Below are positions 19,813 to 31,225 of a stretch of DNA of 64,000 nucleotides, one piece after another (within the stretch, counting starts at the first letter, position 1; each line of letters opens with the position of its first letter). The notes beneath the pieces were generated by a model. That model searched no databases. It was not told the origin of the DNA and worked only from the letters and a program-made list of their open reading frames with translations. A program made the position numbers and the translations under genes. Origin of the DNA: Allolobophora icterica. Its lineage: Eukaryota > Annelida > Clitellata > Crassiclitellata > Lumbricidae. The stretch covers positions 1,111,030 to 1,175,029 of the forward strand of contig OY744611.1 in the NCBI GenBank assembly GCA_963556255.1, given 5' to 3'.

Positions 19813-21099
19813 ATGGCGAATATGAGGACCCAAACAGAATTTGAAGAATACAGATGCCAGTTATGTCAGAAAACATTTCCTGGAAGTATTTATCTGAAAC
19901 TGCACATGAGAACCCATACTGGCGAAAAACCATACAGGTGCCAGTCATGCCAGAAAACATTTACTGAAGGCAGTTCTCTGAAAAGGCACATGAGAACCCA
20001 TACTGGTGAAAAACCATACAGGTGCCAGTTATGTCAGAAAACATTTGCTCAAGGTAGTTATCTGAAAATACACATGAGAACCCATACTGACGAAAAGCCC
20101 TATAGGTGCAAGTTATGTCAGAAAACATTTGCTCGAGGTGATGCTCTGAAAGTGCACATAAGAGCCCATACTGGTGAAACAACATACAGATGCCAGTTAT
20201 GCCAGAAATCATTCAGTGAAGGTGCTACTCTGAAAAATCACATGAGAACCCATACTGGCGAAAAGCCATACATGTGCCGGTTATGCCAGAAATCATTTAG
20301 TCTAAGCAGTACTTTGAAAAATCACATGAGAACCCATACTGGGGAAAAGCCATACATGTGCAAGTTATGTCAGAAATCATTTAGTCAAAGTGGTAATCTG
20401 AAAAGCCATATGAGAATCCATACTGGTGAAAAACCATACATATGCCTGTTATGTCAGAAATCATTTGCTAAAGACAGTCATCTGAAAAATCACTTGAGAA
20501 CCCATACTGGTGAAAAACCATACAGATGCCAGTTATGTCAGAAAACGTTTGCTCGGAGTAGTGATCTGAAAACGCATATGAGAACTCATACAGGAGAAAA
20601 ACCATACATATGCAAGAATTGTAATACGGGATTCACACAGATTAGACATCTAACGACACACAGAAGAACTCATGCAACTGAGATGCAACACAAACGTTAT
20701 GCCAAGAGAAGTTCTGCAGTGCAGCAGTTTAAACTCCAGACAGGAACACAACCGCAAGATCCTGAAATGGGAATTGAAGTAATTACTTACCAATCTGATA
20801 ATTTCGGCATGTATATTATTGATAAACCAAATGAAAGTTTCTCAAAGAACATACATCCCGATTCTATTGGAATTGCAGATCGTTTACCGAAACTTAGAGA
20901 AGGAGAATGTCTGCATATTAGCAAATTCGAATCTCCTGTGGATGCAAAACCGTCTTTGTCAAAAGCTTTTGGATGTGGTATATGTGACGAATTGTTTAAA
21001 ATAGAAAAGGAATTTTTAGACCATTGTGCTAGCCATCGATTTTCTCCACCTGACGATTTAGCTGCTGACCTTTGCTGCATTACGATTCCCCGTAGTTGA
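19813..21099 (+). CDS. C2H2 zinc-finger protein, 10 fingers (ZNF3)
   Basis: Predicted 428 residues. Ten consecutive C-x2-C-x12-H-x3-H fingers with TGEKPY linkers fill about residues 14-300. Helix positions -1,2,3,6: GIYL, ESSR, QSYI, RDAV, EATN, LSTN, QGNS, KSHN, RSDT, QRHT. One degenerate finger and a linker follow, then the family module [14 protein letters not shown] and [15 protein letters not shown]. The last residues differ: [10 protein letters not shown] replaces DLYTYRLEQL because about 35 bp of new sequence enters after GACCTT. The ATG is the first in frame; an upstream exon is possible. Divergent from ZNF1 and outside the duplicated blocks, so an older paralogue. Confidence 0.85.
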   Translation: MANMRTQTEFEEYRCQLCQKTFPGSIYLKLHMRTHTGEKPYRCQSCQKTFTEGSSLKRHMRTHTGEKPYRCQLCQKTFAQGSYLKIHMRTHTDEKPYRCKLCQKTFARGDALKVHIRAHTGETTYRCQLCQKSFSEGATLKNHMRTHTGEKPYMCRLCQKSFSLSSTLKNHMRTHTGEKPYMCKLCQKSFSQSGNLKSHMRIHTGEKPYICLLCQKSFAKDSHLKNHLRTHTGEKPYRCQLCQKTFARSSDLKTHMRTHTGEKPYICKNCNTGFTQIRHLTTHRRTHATEMQHKRYAKRSSAVQQFKLQTGTQPQDPEMGIEVITYQSDNFGMYIIDKPNESFSKNIHPDSIGIADRLPKLREGECLHISKFESPVDAKPSLSKAFGCGICDELFKIEKEFLDHCASHRFSPPDDLAADLCCITIPRS

Positions 21100-22130
21100 A
21101 GACAATAAATTGTAATTTGAGATTAAAAGGATAGAAGTGCTGCGATACATGCATACATGAATAGTTATTTAATACCACTTTAATTTCAGAATACTTAGAC
21201 AGTCACCTTCTCATAATTATATGAAATCCAGAAGTTCCTCCGTATAGGCACCTCCTATCAAAGGTGTTGCCTTTTTCTCAGATAACTGTAACACTAGAAT
21301 TGCTGCAGGTCATCAAAATGAAAGTTTATGCTATACTTACTAAAGACGCAGTAAAGTCTTTCGTTCTGGATTCCAGTACTTGATTATTTTATTGTTAAAT
21401 ATTAAATTTAGGTAGCACCAATACTTCTGCTGGACTAGATATTTATCAGAGTGGATAGCTGCATATTATATCACTTTGTGAGACTATTTTAGGCTAATTG
21501 ATTACTAGCCTAATTGTAATTCCACTCATGATCTATTAAGTAATAAAATTTGTTAGCTTATCCTGTTTGAAGTAAGTGATCATCACGAAAGATTAATGTG
21601 TATTCAATATTGTCATGTATCCTGATCGTTTGTGATACACTTAGTTTTGTCCTTAGCCTTTAAATAAATGTAGTCAATTGCACACACTTGTATTTATCAG
21701 AGTGGAATAGTTTTGCATCACATTGATCCGTTTCATCTAATTTTAACTAGATTATATCTCTGTACAAAACCAACATAAGTAACCTTATTTCAGAGCGGTT
21801 TAAAAGTGAATCTTTAATAGCAAGTGACGCATGACTGTAGAACACAGTCACATGGTTAGCTAATCAAAATCGCATTGAGTTTTACATGCAATTCTCTAGC
21901 AGAATGTGCTCCATCTTATTTCAAGTACTTTGCTTCTCAGTCTGTGGTCAATGGTCATAGATTTCTTCTCTTAGTCCACAAGCACTTAACGTTAAAAATC
22001 ATTATTATGTATTTATAAGTGCTGCATGCATAATTATTCATAGAATATGTAGAGTGACTGACTAATACAGCAGATAATCTAATATTGTACCAGTTGATTT
22101 GTTTTTAGTTACTATTTTGAAACAAACTAT
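21100..22130 (+). other. Conserved ZNF 3' flank (ZNF3) and spacer
   Basis: Shares the family 3' blocks: ATAGAAGTGCTGCGATACAT, AATACTTAGACAGT, AAAGGTGTTGCC, GTAAAGTCTTTCGTTCTGG, GACTATTTTAGGCT, TATTAAGTAATAAAATT. Beyond about 21700 it is AT-rich without recognised content. Confidence 0.65.
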
Positions 22131-22620
22131 ACGTTTGGGCTTGTTTTGCCAAGCTGCGTTAACATCCTGAAAAAGATGCTTATCTTTTAATACTTTTGGT
22201 TTTGTAAACATGTGTTTAAATGTTTATTCCTGTTAAATGAGAAAAAATTTGTTTCAAATTGTTAAAAAAAGTTTTATCAGTTGAATGCAGGTTTAAAAAT
22301 GAAGAATATCAAAATTTTCACTTTTCTACTTTTGTACTTTTTAAATAGTTTTATCTGTTATCACTTATAACTTATGTTACACTTCTAATTATTACATTAG
22401 TATCTGTGACAAACTGGTTTTAATTGATTTTAAGTAATGTTTGGTAATTGTCGAGGTTTGATCTAAATTGTTTTGTTTGGGCAGAATGCATATTTGTCAA
22501 AATGCATACTCCAAAAAGTAATGTTCTCCCACAAATTCAAAGAGGATTAATTATTGGCAAAGTAGTTACACAGGTTTCGCTTGGCTTGCTGGAAGCAGTG
22601 ATCGTAGAACTACATGACGA
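22131..22620. other. AT-rich spacer
   Basis: No gene is seen. 22545-22635 (ATTGGCAAAGTAGTTACACAG, GCTGGAAGCAGTGATCGTAG, ACTACATGACGAATGCAACT) recurs in related form at 47170-47250. Confidence 0.4.
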
Positions 22621-22639
22621 ATGCAACTTATACTTGGCC

Positions 22640-23095
22640 CAGTAATCAGCCTTCGATCTGGTCGATCACGAGATCCTTCCTCGCAGTCTTCAGATCTTAT
22701 ATGGCTTATCTGGCCATCTCTATGCTGATGATCTCCACGGTCCCCCAGCTGACCAACTTCTTCTTGTTCACTCCAATATCCCCCTCGCCCCCCTTCGCTC
22801 TTGGATGTTCTCTAATCGGTTGAACCTTAACTCCCCTATACCTAGCTCATTTTATTTGGTAGAAAGCAGGAATTGTCTAAACTCGATTTATCACTTCTCT
22901 CAGTTCACTTCCTGACGTTCTTATACTCTTTGAATGTCCGTGACCTGGGAGTCACCTTAAACAGTTCACTAGCCTTTGCTTCTCACCTCTCTTAGGCTAC
23001 CTGCTCGCACAAGTACTACAACTTGGAGACTGCGGGCTATCCGTCGATCCGACTCTCCTGCAGTCTTCACTATCACTATCCATGCATTTAACTGT
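22640..23095 (+). mobile_element. LINE reverse-transcriptase fragment
   Basis: In shifting frames: SAFDLVDHEILPRSLQILYG-like near 22645, HLYADDLHGPPADQLLLVHS (22717-22775), RSWMFSNRLNLNSPIP, VRDLGVTLNSSLAFAS (22936 onward), LRAIRRSDSPAVFTITIHAF (23034-23090). Highly decayed RT of a CR1/L2-like LINE. Confidence 0.75.
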
Positions 23096-24175
23096 TGCCA
23101 TTCTCTATTTCAAACCTTCGAGTATTTGCAAATTTAAATAACATTTTAATTTATTTTCTTTTGGAGTGGGCTACTTTATATATCTTTCGTCGCAAGGGAT
23201 TTGCTTTTGCAATAGCAAGTACATGCGTTGGTTATTCCATTGTTCAACATTTCCCGACAACCGATTGGTGTGTCTTAGGGCCTACAATATGGACGTTTGC
23301 AGCAGGAGGCAACCTTTGTTCTTCTGTGGATCAAAGGCTAAGTCTAAGAATTAACACCACCTGACACCAGCAATGACGCGAAAACGCCTGAAGGCTTAGA
23401 CTCTAATGTAATAGAAGGAAGTTGTTGATAGTGCACGTTATAATAATTGCTTGCTGTTTCAGTGATTATCAAGGAGCCGGAGGCAGATGACGGTGGGTGA
23501 GTGCCGGTGTTGGTGGAGGAACTTAGAATATGTCTTACGAACTGATGTTCTGGATATTGACCTGATAACGGCTTGGTTTTGGTGTGTCATCGGATGATGC
23601 CTTGTGCTTTAGATACTGGGTCAATTAAAGTTACTAATTAGAATTACAGTTATGAAGAGTTAAAGACGTGCTCAGATGTAGCAAGAGGTGGATGGCGGAT
23701 CAACTTAAAGAAGAGCCTTTGCTTAGGTGGAGATAATGACAAAATTATATCACGGTTGTGATATTGGGTGTATTGTATATTGCATTAATGAGCCATTAAT
23801 GATCACTATTGAGACAGATCTCCAACACTGTTCACTTCTTTCTTCATAATACTGCTTAAATTTCAAAATAGTAATCTTAGAAATAGGATGTTTACATGAG
23901 ACTGATGTCCCAGTTGCTAGTAGAACTTGAAAATGTATTCGCAAGATGGCAGGATATACTTTCAAAACACTCCAGCTTAGTTTGCATCCTAGCTAACCCC
24001 TTTGAGCGTTCGCCATTTTGTGCTGATGACAGTATGAACCAGATTGTATGGAAATTCAACTTTAACGTCAAAATAATCTGCTTAGATTCTATATCTCTAT
24101 ACATATAATTAGTGGACAAACACACTTAATAAACGACAGCTAGGTCAATGAGAGAATTGTTAATTTTGTGGTTTG
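23096..24175. other. Unit spacer, older copy
   Basis: 23405-23720 matches 7805-7985 and 9780-9900 (GAAGTT.TTGATAG..CACGTTATAAT, GTCTTACGAACTGAT.TTCTGGATAT, ACGGCTTGGTTTTGGTGTG). 23750-24175 matches 11822-12240. It shows the unit before LINE and piggyBac insertion. No gene is seen. Confidence 0.6.
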
Positions 24176-24752
24176 ACTAATGTCGAAACGTATATCTCCT
24201 AAACAACGCAGCAACTCCTTGTTGCCTTTGACAGACTTATGAAAGGTTTGGCAATCCATATCAAAGTTCATGTCCATCTGAAGTTTTGCATCACTAAGCT
24301 CAGTAAAGTTTCTCTGTCTTGTATCGGACCAGAATGATTTCATTAACCTAAACACTTGTTCAACTGCAGCATATGAAGCAGGTAGGCTATGCTTATGATG
24401 AATGCGATTATCTTCAAAAGATTTGGTATATTGTCATTCCTGCTTTTTCGAATAGGCCCCTTACAACGGCCTATATTCTATTGCAGAATGTAGACCCATA
24501 GTTAGCCATACTCTTAAGATTACAGTGTGCTGAGTATTTGTAAAGTTTGTGCGGCCCTGCGTATTTGTTGATGTTGTTATTTCTTTTTATACTCATTGTC
24601 GGAAAATTATAATAGCAAATTCTACGTATTTAATAACATAAAAATAAATTCCGGGACGTTTCATTGTCCCGGAAAGGACGTGTCCGGGACGCGGGACAAT
24701 TTTTCAAATTCCGGAACTGTCCCGGACAGTCCGGGACGTGTGGTCACCCTAC
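24176..24752 (-). mobile_element. hAT transposon remnant with hATC dimerisation segment
   Basis: Read on the minus strand, a terminus TAGGGTGACCACACGTCCCG at 24752 is followed by repeated CCCGGAC motifs, a short N-terminal reading frame and, after an internal deletion, a C-terminal segment: LPASYAAVEQVFRLMKSFWS, DTRQRNFTELSDAKLQMDMN, then about 25 residues. This is the hATC region conserved in hAT transposases. No second terminus is found. Non-functional. Confidence 0.7.
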
Positions 24753-24976
24753 GAACATGAATAATCGGGGTGCCTGTGTACTATCTGGGGCGAACATGTA
24801 CAATCAGGGTGCCTATGTACTATCTGGGTGGGTGTCTTTGCTTCGTGAGGGTCGGTTAGGGGTTAGGGTCAGTGTAGCCTATATGTTTCTGCGACTAAAA
24901 AAGCTATACCTGCGAGTGGAAACTGGATTTAAAACTTCATGGCTAGGGTTAGGCACCCCGATTGTACATGTTCGCC
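24753..24976. mobile_element. Small inverted-repeat element
   Basis: CGAACATG..AATCGGGGTGCCT at 24754-24775 is inverted at 24952-24974 (AGGCACCCCGATTGTACATG). A second internal copy (CGAACATGTACAATCAGGGT) follows the left arm at 24790. About 220 bp, non-coding, no clear target duplication. Confidence 0.55.
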
Positions 24977-25014
24977 GTTTTTCTCCTGCAGGCTATGGGG
25001 GGCACGGGTAAAAT

Positions 25015-25430
25015 GCTGATTTGCTGATTGGTGATGGGTTAAATGCTGATTGGAAAGTGCTGATTGATCAGCATTTTACCTAAAAGCCAAATCAGCAAAT
25101 CAAAGGGTAAAATGAGATTGAAATCCAAGCAAGTGGTGATTAAAAAGCCAATAAACTTTGTTGCTTTCAATATTGTTTTAATTTTAACAAATGCTAATTC
25201 CAGGTAAGTAGTGATGAGAGAATGCACTACACTTTGTTGGTTTCAATACTGTTTATATTAACAAATGCTAATTGAAATCCAGGCAAGTAGGGATCAAAGA
25301 AGACAATACACTTTGTTGTTTTCAGTGTTGTTTTAATTAACAAATGTTAATTGAAATCAAGGCAAGTAGTGATCAAAGAAGGATATTGTAATCAACAACT
25401 GCAAGATTTTTGAAACACTATAAACACCCC
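25015..25430 (+). repeat. Imperfect tandem repeat, ~95-bp unit
   Basis: Units containing ACTTTGTTG.TTTCA.T.TTGTTTT, AACAAATG(C/T)TAATTGAAATC and CAAG(T/C)AAGTAGTGATCAAAGAA repeat about 3.5 times between 25110 and 25390. Before them, ATTTGCTGATTGG is inverted at CCAAATCAGCAAAT (25085-25100). Non-coding. Confidence 0.7.
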
Positions 25431-25465
25431 CAAATAATTGTGTAGCTTATTATAAATTTTGAATT

Positions 25466-25990
25466 TTGGAGGGTTCACATGCCTTGGATTGGAATAATTG
25501 CAGTCATGAGTATATCTACCAGTGTTTTAATAGTCAGTCAGTAATTGCAATTGTTAATCGACCAATGGGAGGATCAATTCTTCATTATTCGTGGTCAGAA
25601 GATTTTAAGAAGGATGATTGGAAGTTGATGGATATCGTTGGCGTTTTTTGATCCACAAACGAAGGAAAATGTGGAAATGGTCTATGTGACAGAATATATT
25701 TCCAGATCTATGATGTTCCAAAGGCACGGAGCAAGTGCTTCACCAAAACAGCATTTTTTTGAAAGGATAGTGCAAATTCTGTCCTTGTCAGCTACAACAG
25801 TGATGAGCATGTCGCAGGTGATTTTCCACGTGGAAATGCAAGGACAAAACTTTAAAAAAATAAAAATAATCATTGGATTGAGTGTGATTCGTGTCCATGT
25901 TGGCATCACGATGTGTCTGTTAGTGTTTCTAGCAGAAAGAAAAAGTACATTTGTGATATGTACATATAAAAATTATAATAATAATAATAA
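25466..25990 (+). other. Unrecognised short open frames
   Basis: Two overlapping frames of about 60 and 110 residues (25466-25651 and 25656-25972), the second starting MVYVTEY-like and ending in an AAT repeat (about 25973-25999). No domain recognised; no counterpart in other units. May be a decayed transposase or host gene fragment. I assign no function. Confidence 0.25.
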
Positions 25991-25999
25991 TAATAATAC

Positions 26000-27077
26000 T
26001 AATAAAGACCGACTTACATTCTGTTGTTACAATCAGCATTTTTCTAACAGCATTGTACCCACCAACCACCAAACAGCATATGACCAATCAGCGCTTTCCA
26101 ATTTATTAAGTAATATAATTTTGTTTTATTTTATGTTAGGACATATATTTTCTTTAAAGATGTGAGGATTGTATATTAGCATAATTTAAAATAGCAAAAT
26201 TTCAGTTCTTTTTGCATATTTTTATATTGTCGTAGTATAATAACAAATTCCTTAATACAGGAAGTAAATTATTTAAAATTATGACTACAGCATTGCTTAA
26301 ACATTTTTAGCGAAATGAAACATGCAACTTATCTGCTAATAATAGTGATCCATTTTTACTGAGACAGCAGAAGTGTAGTGTTTTCTGCTGCTTGCTTAGT
26401 GAACACTGGAGCTATTGCATAATTAACTCAGCCTACAAATTATGGCCATCATTTGTTCCAATTACTTGTTGCTTGTGATTGGATACGTGCATAACACGAA
26501 TGATTTTGGATTCATCTGGTGAGTTGCAAAATGTGCACAATTCCCCATGATGCAATTTTCGCAAATATCTGGCCAGATACAGGGAAAGAATTGACAAATT
26601 TAGGTCCAGCAACTGAAAGTGCTCATTCACCTAGCACAGTTTTAGTTTCAGGTTTGACCAATGAATCAATATGATGACGTTCTGGAATGGTCATAAGATT
26701 GAAGAATTAGATCTGATTTTAAGTAATTATTTTTTTAACAGCGTTAAGTGATTATGTTCACTAAATATGCAACATTGGATTAGGAGAAAGCTAGGCTTGA
26801 CCCTAAATTATGTATGGTAACACAACTATAACCATAAGCAATGCCATTCAGATAAGGATTCACAGTTTGGAGTAGTTATTTACCATGTCGTACACTGCCC
26901 TGACTTGGATAACTGCAAGAAAACTTCCATACCTGAAATTTTTCAAAAGAAACTCAGTATTCGTTATTCTAAGTCACATTATGTGACACAATGTGGGAAG
27001 TCAAAGAAATTAGATCTCCATCACACGTGATGTTTGGAAAAGTTTGTTTTTCATTTGCTTTCCATTACTGCCCCACA
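26000..27077. other. Unit spacer
   Basis: 26165-26900 matches 52025-52570 and part of 17041-17480 (AAGTAAATTAT..AAA..ATGACTA.AGCATTG.TTAAACAT, TTTTACTGAGACA). No gene is seen. Confidence 0.5.
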
Positions 27078-27235
27078 TTTCTTTTCTTTTTCTTCTTTTC
27101 CCTTTGTTTTCTTATTTTTCTCCTCCTCCTTCTGCTCGTCCTCCTCATCCTGCTTCTCATTCTCATTCTTCTCCTACTCATCCATCTTCTCCTGCTCCTC
27201 CTCCTTCTCCCACTCCTGCTTCTCCTTCTTTCCTT
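27078..27235 (+). repeat. Pyrimidine-rich (CTC/TTC)n array
   Basis: Long TTC/CTC/CTG triplet array. Apparent proteins rich in L/F/S or R here are artefacts of the repeat. Confidence 0.85.
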
Positions 27236-27672
27236 TAGCCACATTTCAAAGGCCTTCAACTTTTCCATATCTGCCTTACCAACAGTTCATGTCTCCAATC
27301 CAATTAGTGTCCCACTCCATACCTGGGTTTTCACCTCTCTTTCCTTAAGATCGAGATTCCGTCTTCGTCTGAGAACCTTTCGCATCTGGAATTATCTGTC
27401 ATTAAACTTTCCAGATACTTGCTCGATCTCTCCACCGTCAATGAAACTCTTTTTCCTTGGTATTTACTCATTCATATCGTCGTTGTTTGCTCTCTATTTA
27501 TCCTCCTACTACTATATTCCTCAGAAGTTTTGTTCATGGCATCCATTATTCTCTGCAGCATTGGCACCTGCTACCATTGCCTCAATAGACTCCTCCCGAA
27601 CCTTCCAATAATACAGCAACAATATGATTCACCCTACAGACTCGCCAGACCTCCTCCGCTTGGTACACCTGC
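27236..27672 (+). other. Unassigned open sequence before block B
   Basis: Pyrimidine-rich with moderately long frames (to about 27611 and 27419-27781) but no recognised motif. A frame around 27330-27400 (RSRFRLRLRTFRIWNYLSL) faintly resembles a LINE 3' coding end. Continuous with block B; whether it belongs to the duplication is unknown because block A is cut by the window edge. Confidence 0.35.
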
Positions 27673-27800
27673 GCAGGTCTTTAAATCTGGTTGTGGCCTT
27701 AATGTGACAACCACAATTGTCTTCATCGTCCGTCCTTCTGGCTCTTGGAGTGGGAAAATTTCGATGGTTCATCAAGAGTAGGCCTATCTAAAAGCCTCAG

Positions 27801-28950
27801 GGGCCCTATTCATGAGACAGGTGTAACTCTTACTCCCAGCTTAAATCTGGCCTACGCCGGAGTAGTGGGTTGAATCGGTATTCATGAGACAGGCGTACCG
27901 CCTTACGCTGGGTGTAACGCTACTCCAAGTCGACCCTAGGAGTAAGTCCGCTATTCCCAGCGTAGCGGCTATTAACAAAGATGGCGGCCGTCATAATTCG
28001 CCGCATTCGATGAGGTTTTAGATGTCAAAAAGTCTTTCAGAGGTGCCGCAATTAGCTGGTATTGTTCACCGACAACGAACTTTATATTGCTTTTCGTTCT
28101 GGCTGTCGCAAACTGCTAAGATTTGATGAGATGTGTGACGATGATGCATTCGAAGTGCCGCGCATGGGTTCCTTACAGTACTGTGGGCCGGTACCATAGA
28201 TTTCAACCAATCCTTGCAATTAGTTTATTTTCACGTAATTTAACTGTAGAATGCAACGGATACCAAAAAGCTATGCTGGAATATTATTGTCAAGGAAAGA
28301 GTTTAACTCATGAGTTGACTGGTGCATTTGAGAATTTTGTATAAGCTTAGGTTTGTTCTGAAGGCATTATTATTAAATCTATTGCGTTTTTTATATCCAA
28401 TAATTAATTGTATCCCGTAAGTAATGGTGAAAATGTTGATTTCTCATTCTTAAGCAATTGATTAGCATAGACATTACAAACATTATACACATCATTTTAT
28501 AGTAACCTAGCTGTAATGCAATTTTTCATCATAATGCACAGACTATCAATTTACCCTCATTAATTTACCTTGTGTTATAATTTAGTTTTTATTATTTAAC
28601 CATAAAATCATCCAGACTTACTCTAACCCACGCCTGTTTTAATGTTGCGTTTATGTTTACTTCAGCTATCGGTAATGATCGCATATAAATAGATCGTAAG
28701 CATACACATAAATCCATAACCACTCAAATCATGACGAGGGTTTTTAGCGCGGGGAAAACCCCAACGTTTACGTCGGGAATAGCTAGTCCAAGGGCTGCGC
28801 CTGTCTCATGAATACGAAACACGACTAACTGCTATTCGGGGACAGCCGTCCCCGAAGCTAGTCCAGGCGTAGCGCCTACGCTGGGATTAGCTAATCCCAG
28901 CGTAGGCGCTACGCCTGGACTAGCTTAAGCTTGTCTCATGAATACGGCCC
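27801..28950. mobile_element. PIF/Harbinger-like transposon, better-preserved copy (block B)
   Basis: GGGCCCTATTCATGAGACA at the left and TGTCTCATGAATACGGCCC at the right, flanked by CAG at 27798-27800 and 28951-28953. 1150 bp. Near the right end lies a perfect 72-bp palindrome that block A has largely lost. No intact transposase gene. Confidence 0.75.
28855..28926. repeat. Perfect 72-bp palindrome, no spacer
   Basis: Two 36-base arms, beginning AAGCTAGTCCAGGCGTAGCG and meeting at ATTAG|CTAAT, are exact inverse complements. Block A keeps only the right arm. It lies in the subterminal region of the PIF/Harbinger element. Confidence 0.95.
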
Positions 28951-29580
28951 CAGATGTTCAACACCCCCCTACCACTATGCACACCTGGTCCCCGGACATA
29001 TGAAACATGAACCCATCGTGTAAGCATCTGAATCGAAAAGTTAAATGAAACTAGACACTGCTCTTGTTAAAAAGGCTATATGACAACAACAATTTAACAA
29101 ACTATCAATCAGGCAATTGTTTTGAAGTGCATACCAAAATTGATGCTTATCAAAAGCCACAGAAACTCCAACTTTGTCTATAATCTGGTGATTGGAAGAA
29201 GCACATTTAAAAAAGTTCATATATGTCAATTATTATTTCAGAAACCTTATGCGGAAGATGATCACCTGAGAGCTCATCAAAGAAACCCTACCAAAGAAAG
29301 ACTGTGACGTGATCAATTTAGTGAATTGCTGGATGGGGACTATGTGAACCCATACCAGAGAAACACCAATGCAAGCTGCCAGCTTTGTTGGAAGCCAGTC
29401 AATTGTAATTGCAGTCAGAAAAAGCACATGAGAACCGATACTGGAGAAAAAAACATACCAATGTCACTTTTGTGAGAAATCATTTACTGAAGTACGTGGC
29501 TTGGTTACTCATGCTGCTGAAAAACCATACAGGGTGTAAATTACATAAGAAAACGTTTGCTCAAAAAATCTGGAAGCACA

Positions 29581-30879
29581 ATGAGAAACCATAGTACTGA
29601 AAACCCATACAGGTGCCAGCTATGTCAGAAATCATTTGCTAAAAATTGTTATCTGAAAAGTCATATGATAACCCATACTGACAAAAAACCATACACGTGC
29701 CAGATATGTCAGAAATCATTTGCTAGAAATGGTGATCTGAAAACGCACATGAGAACCCATACTGGCGAAAAACGATACACGTGCCAGCTATGTCAGAAAT
29801 CATTTGCTAGAAATGGTGAACTGAAAACGCACATGAGAACCCATACTGGCGAAAAACCATACACGTGCCAGCTATGTCAGAAATCATTTGCTAGAAATGG
29901 TGAACTGAAAACGCACATGAGAACCCATACTGGCGAAAAACCATACACGTGCCAGCTATGTCAGAAATCATTTGCTAATCATTGTTATCTGAAAAGGCAC
30001 ACGAGAACTCATACTGGCGAAAAACCATACACGTGCCAGCTATGTCAAAAATCATTTGCTGATCATTGTTATCTGAAAGTGCACATGAGAACCCATACTG
30101 GCGAAAAACCGTACATTTGCCAGCTATGTCAGAAATCATTTGTTAGGCATAGTGATCTGAAAACGCACACGAGAACCCATACTGGCGAAAAACCATACAT
30201 ATGCCAGTTTTGTCAGAAATCATTTGTTGATCATAGTAACATGAAAACGCACACGAGAACCCATACTGGCGAGAAACCATGCAGGTGCCGATTATGTCAG
30301 AAATCATTTGCAGTAGTCAGTGCTCTAAAGATGCACATGAGATATCATACAGGAGAAAAACCTTACATATGTCAAGTTTGTAATGAGGGATTCACACAAA
30401 ATGGTGACCTGAAGATACACAGAAGAACTCATGCAACTGAGAAGCAACACAGGTGCAATAAACTTTATGCCAAGAGCAGTTCTTCATCTCAGCAGTTTAA
30501 ACAGCATGCAGGAATACACCCACAGGATCTTAAAATGGAAAGTGATATAATTACTAACCTGTCTGATCATTTCATTACAGTTAGTAGTGCAGGCGTTATT
30601 GATAAACCAAATGAACTTTCCTCGAAGAACAATTATCCAGATTCTAGTGGAATTGTAAGTCTCTTATCGAAAATTAGAGATGGAGAACATCAGTATATTA
30701 GCAAATTCCAATCTCCTGTGGATGCAAAAGAGTCTTTGTCAAAATCTTTTGGTTGTGGTATATGTGACGAAATGATTGAAATAGAAAAGGAATTTATGGA
30801 CCATTGTTCTAGCCATCGATTTTCTGCACCTGACGATTTAGCTGCTGACCTTTATACTTACAGATTGGAACAATTGTAA
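29581..30879 (+). CDS. C2H2 zinc-finger protein, 10 fingers (ZNF4)
   Basis: Block B twin of ZNF1, 432 residues with the same ten fingers, degenerate eleventh unit and C-terminal module. All helix contact positions (-1,2,3,6) equal those of ZNF1, so DNA specificity should be unchanged. Differences fall in linkers and scaffold: TDKKPY after finger 1, GEKRY before finger 3, GEKPCRCRLC at finger 9 ([10 protein letters not shown] in ZNF1), VRHSD for VRNSD in finger 7, SAPDD for SPPDD in the tail. Preceded by the same decayed fingers (29210-29580). Start is the first in-frame ATG; an upstream exon cannot be excluded. Confidence 0.85.
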   Translation: MRNHSTENPYRCQLCQKSFAKNCYLKSHMITHTDKKPYTCQICQKSFARNGDLKTHMRTHTGEKRYTCQLCQKSFARNGELKTHMRTHTGEKPYTCQLCQKSFARNGELKTHMRTHTGEKPYTCQLCQKSFANHCYLKRHTRTHTGEKPYTCQLCQKSFADHCYLKVHMRTHTGEKPYICQLCQKSFVRHSDLKTHTRTHTGEKPYICQFCQKSFVDHSNMKTHTRTHTGEKPCRCRLCQKSFAVVSALKMHMRYHTGEKPYICQVCNEGFTQNGDLKIHRRTHATEKQHRCNKLYAKSSSSSQQFKQHAGIHPQDLKMESDIITNLSDHFITVSSAGVIDKPNELSSKNNYPDSSGIVSLLSKIRDGEHQYISKFQSPVDAKESLSKSFGCGICDEMIEIEKEFMDHCSSHRFSAPDDLAADLYTYRLEQL

Positions 30880-31225
30880 TTTTGAGGTAAAAATGCCATA
30901 GAAGAATTGGGATACATACTTGATTAGTTACTTTGTATGCTTTAATTTTATAATACTTAGCCAGTAGGCGTTTTTGTGTAGAGAATACATAGGTTCCTTA
31001 TTACAGGCACCACATACCTAAGGTGTTGCCTACTTCTCATATAATCATAAAACTGTTGAATTGCTGTAGGTTATCAAAATGAAAGTTTATGCTATAGTTA
31101 ATAAAGGTGCAGTAAAGTCTTTCGTTCTAGGTTCCACTACTTGACAATTTATTGTTAATATTCAATTTACCTCAACAGATACTTCTGCGGGACTAGATAT
31201 TTAACGGAGCGGTTAGCTGTGCATC
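30880..31225 (+). other. Conserved ZNF 3' flank (ZNF4)
   Basis: Same ordered blocks as after ZNF1. It differs at GTTCCTTATTACAGGCACC and several single bases, so it is somewhat more like the flanks of ZNF6 and ZNF7 there than ZNF1's is. Confidence 0.7.

Noticed and set aside
24838..24960. GGTTAGGGGTTAGGGTCAG as an interstitial telomere
   Set aside because: Only two imperfect units inside a small inverted-repeat element.
27034..27611. Plus-strand 'membrane protein' frames and minus-strand arginine-rich frame
   Set aside because: Driven by the CTC/TTC array; no conserved motif outside it.
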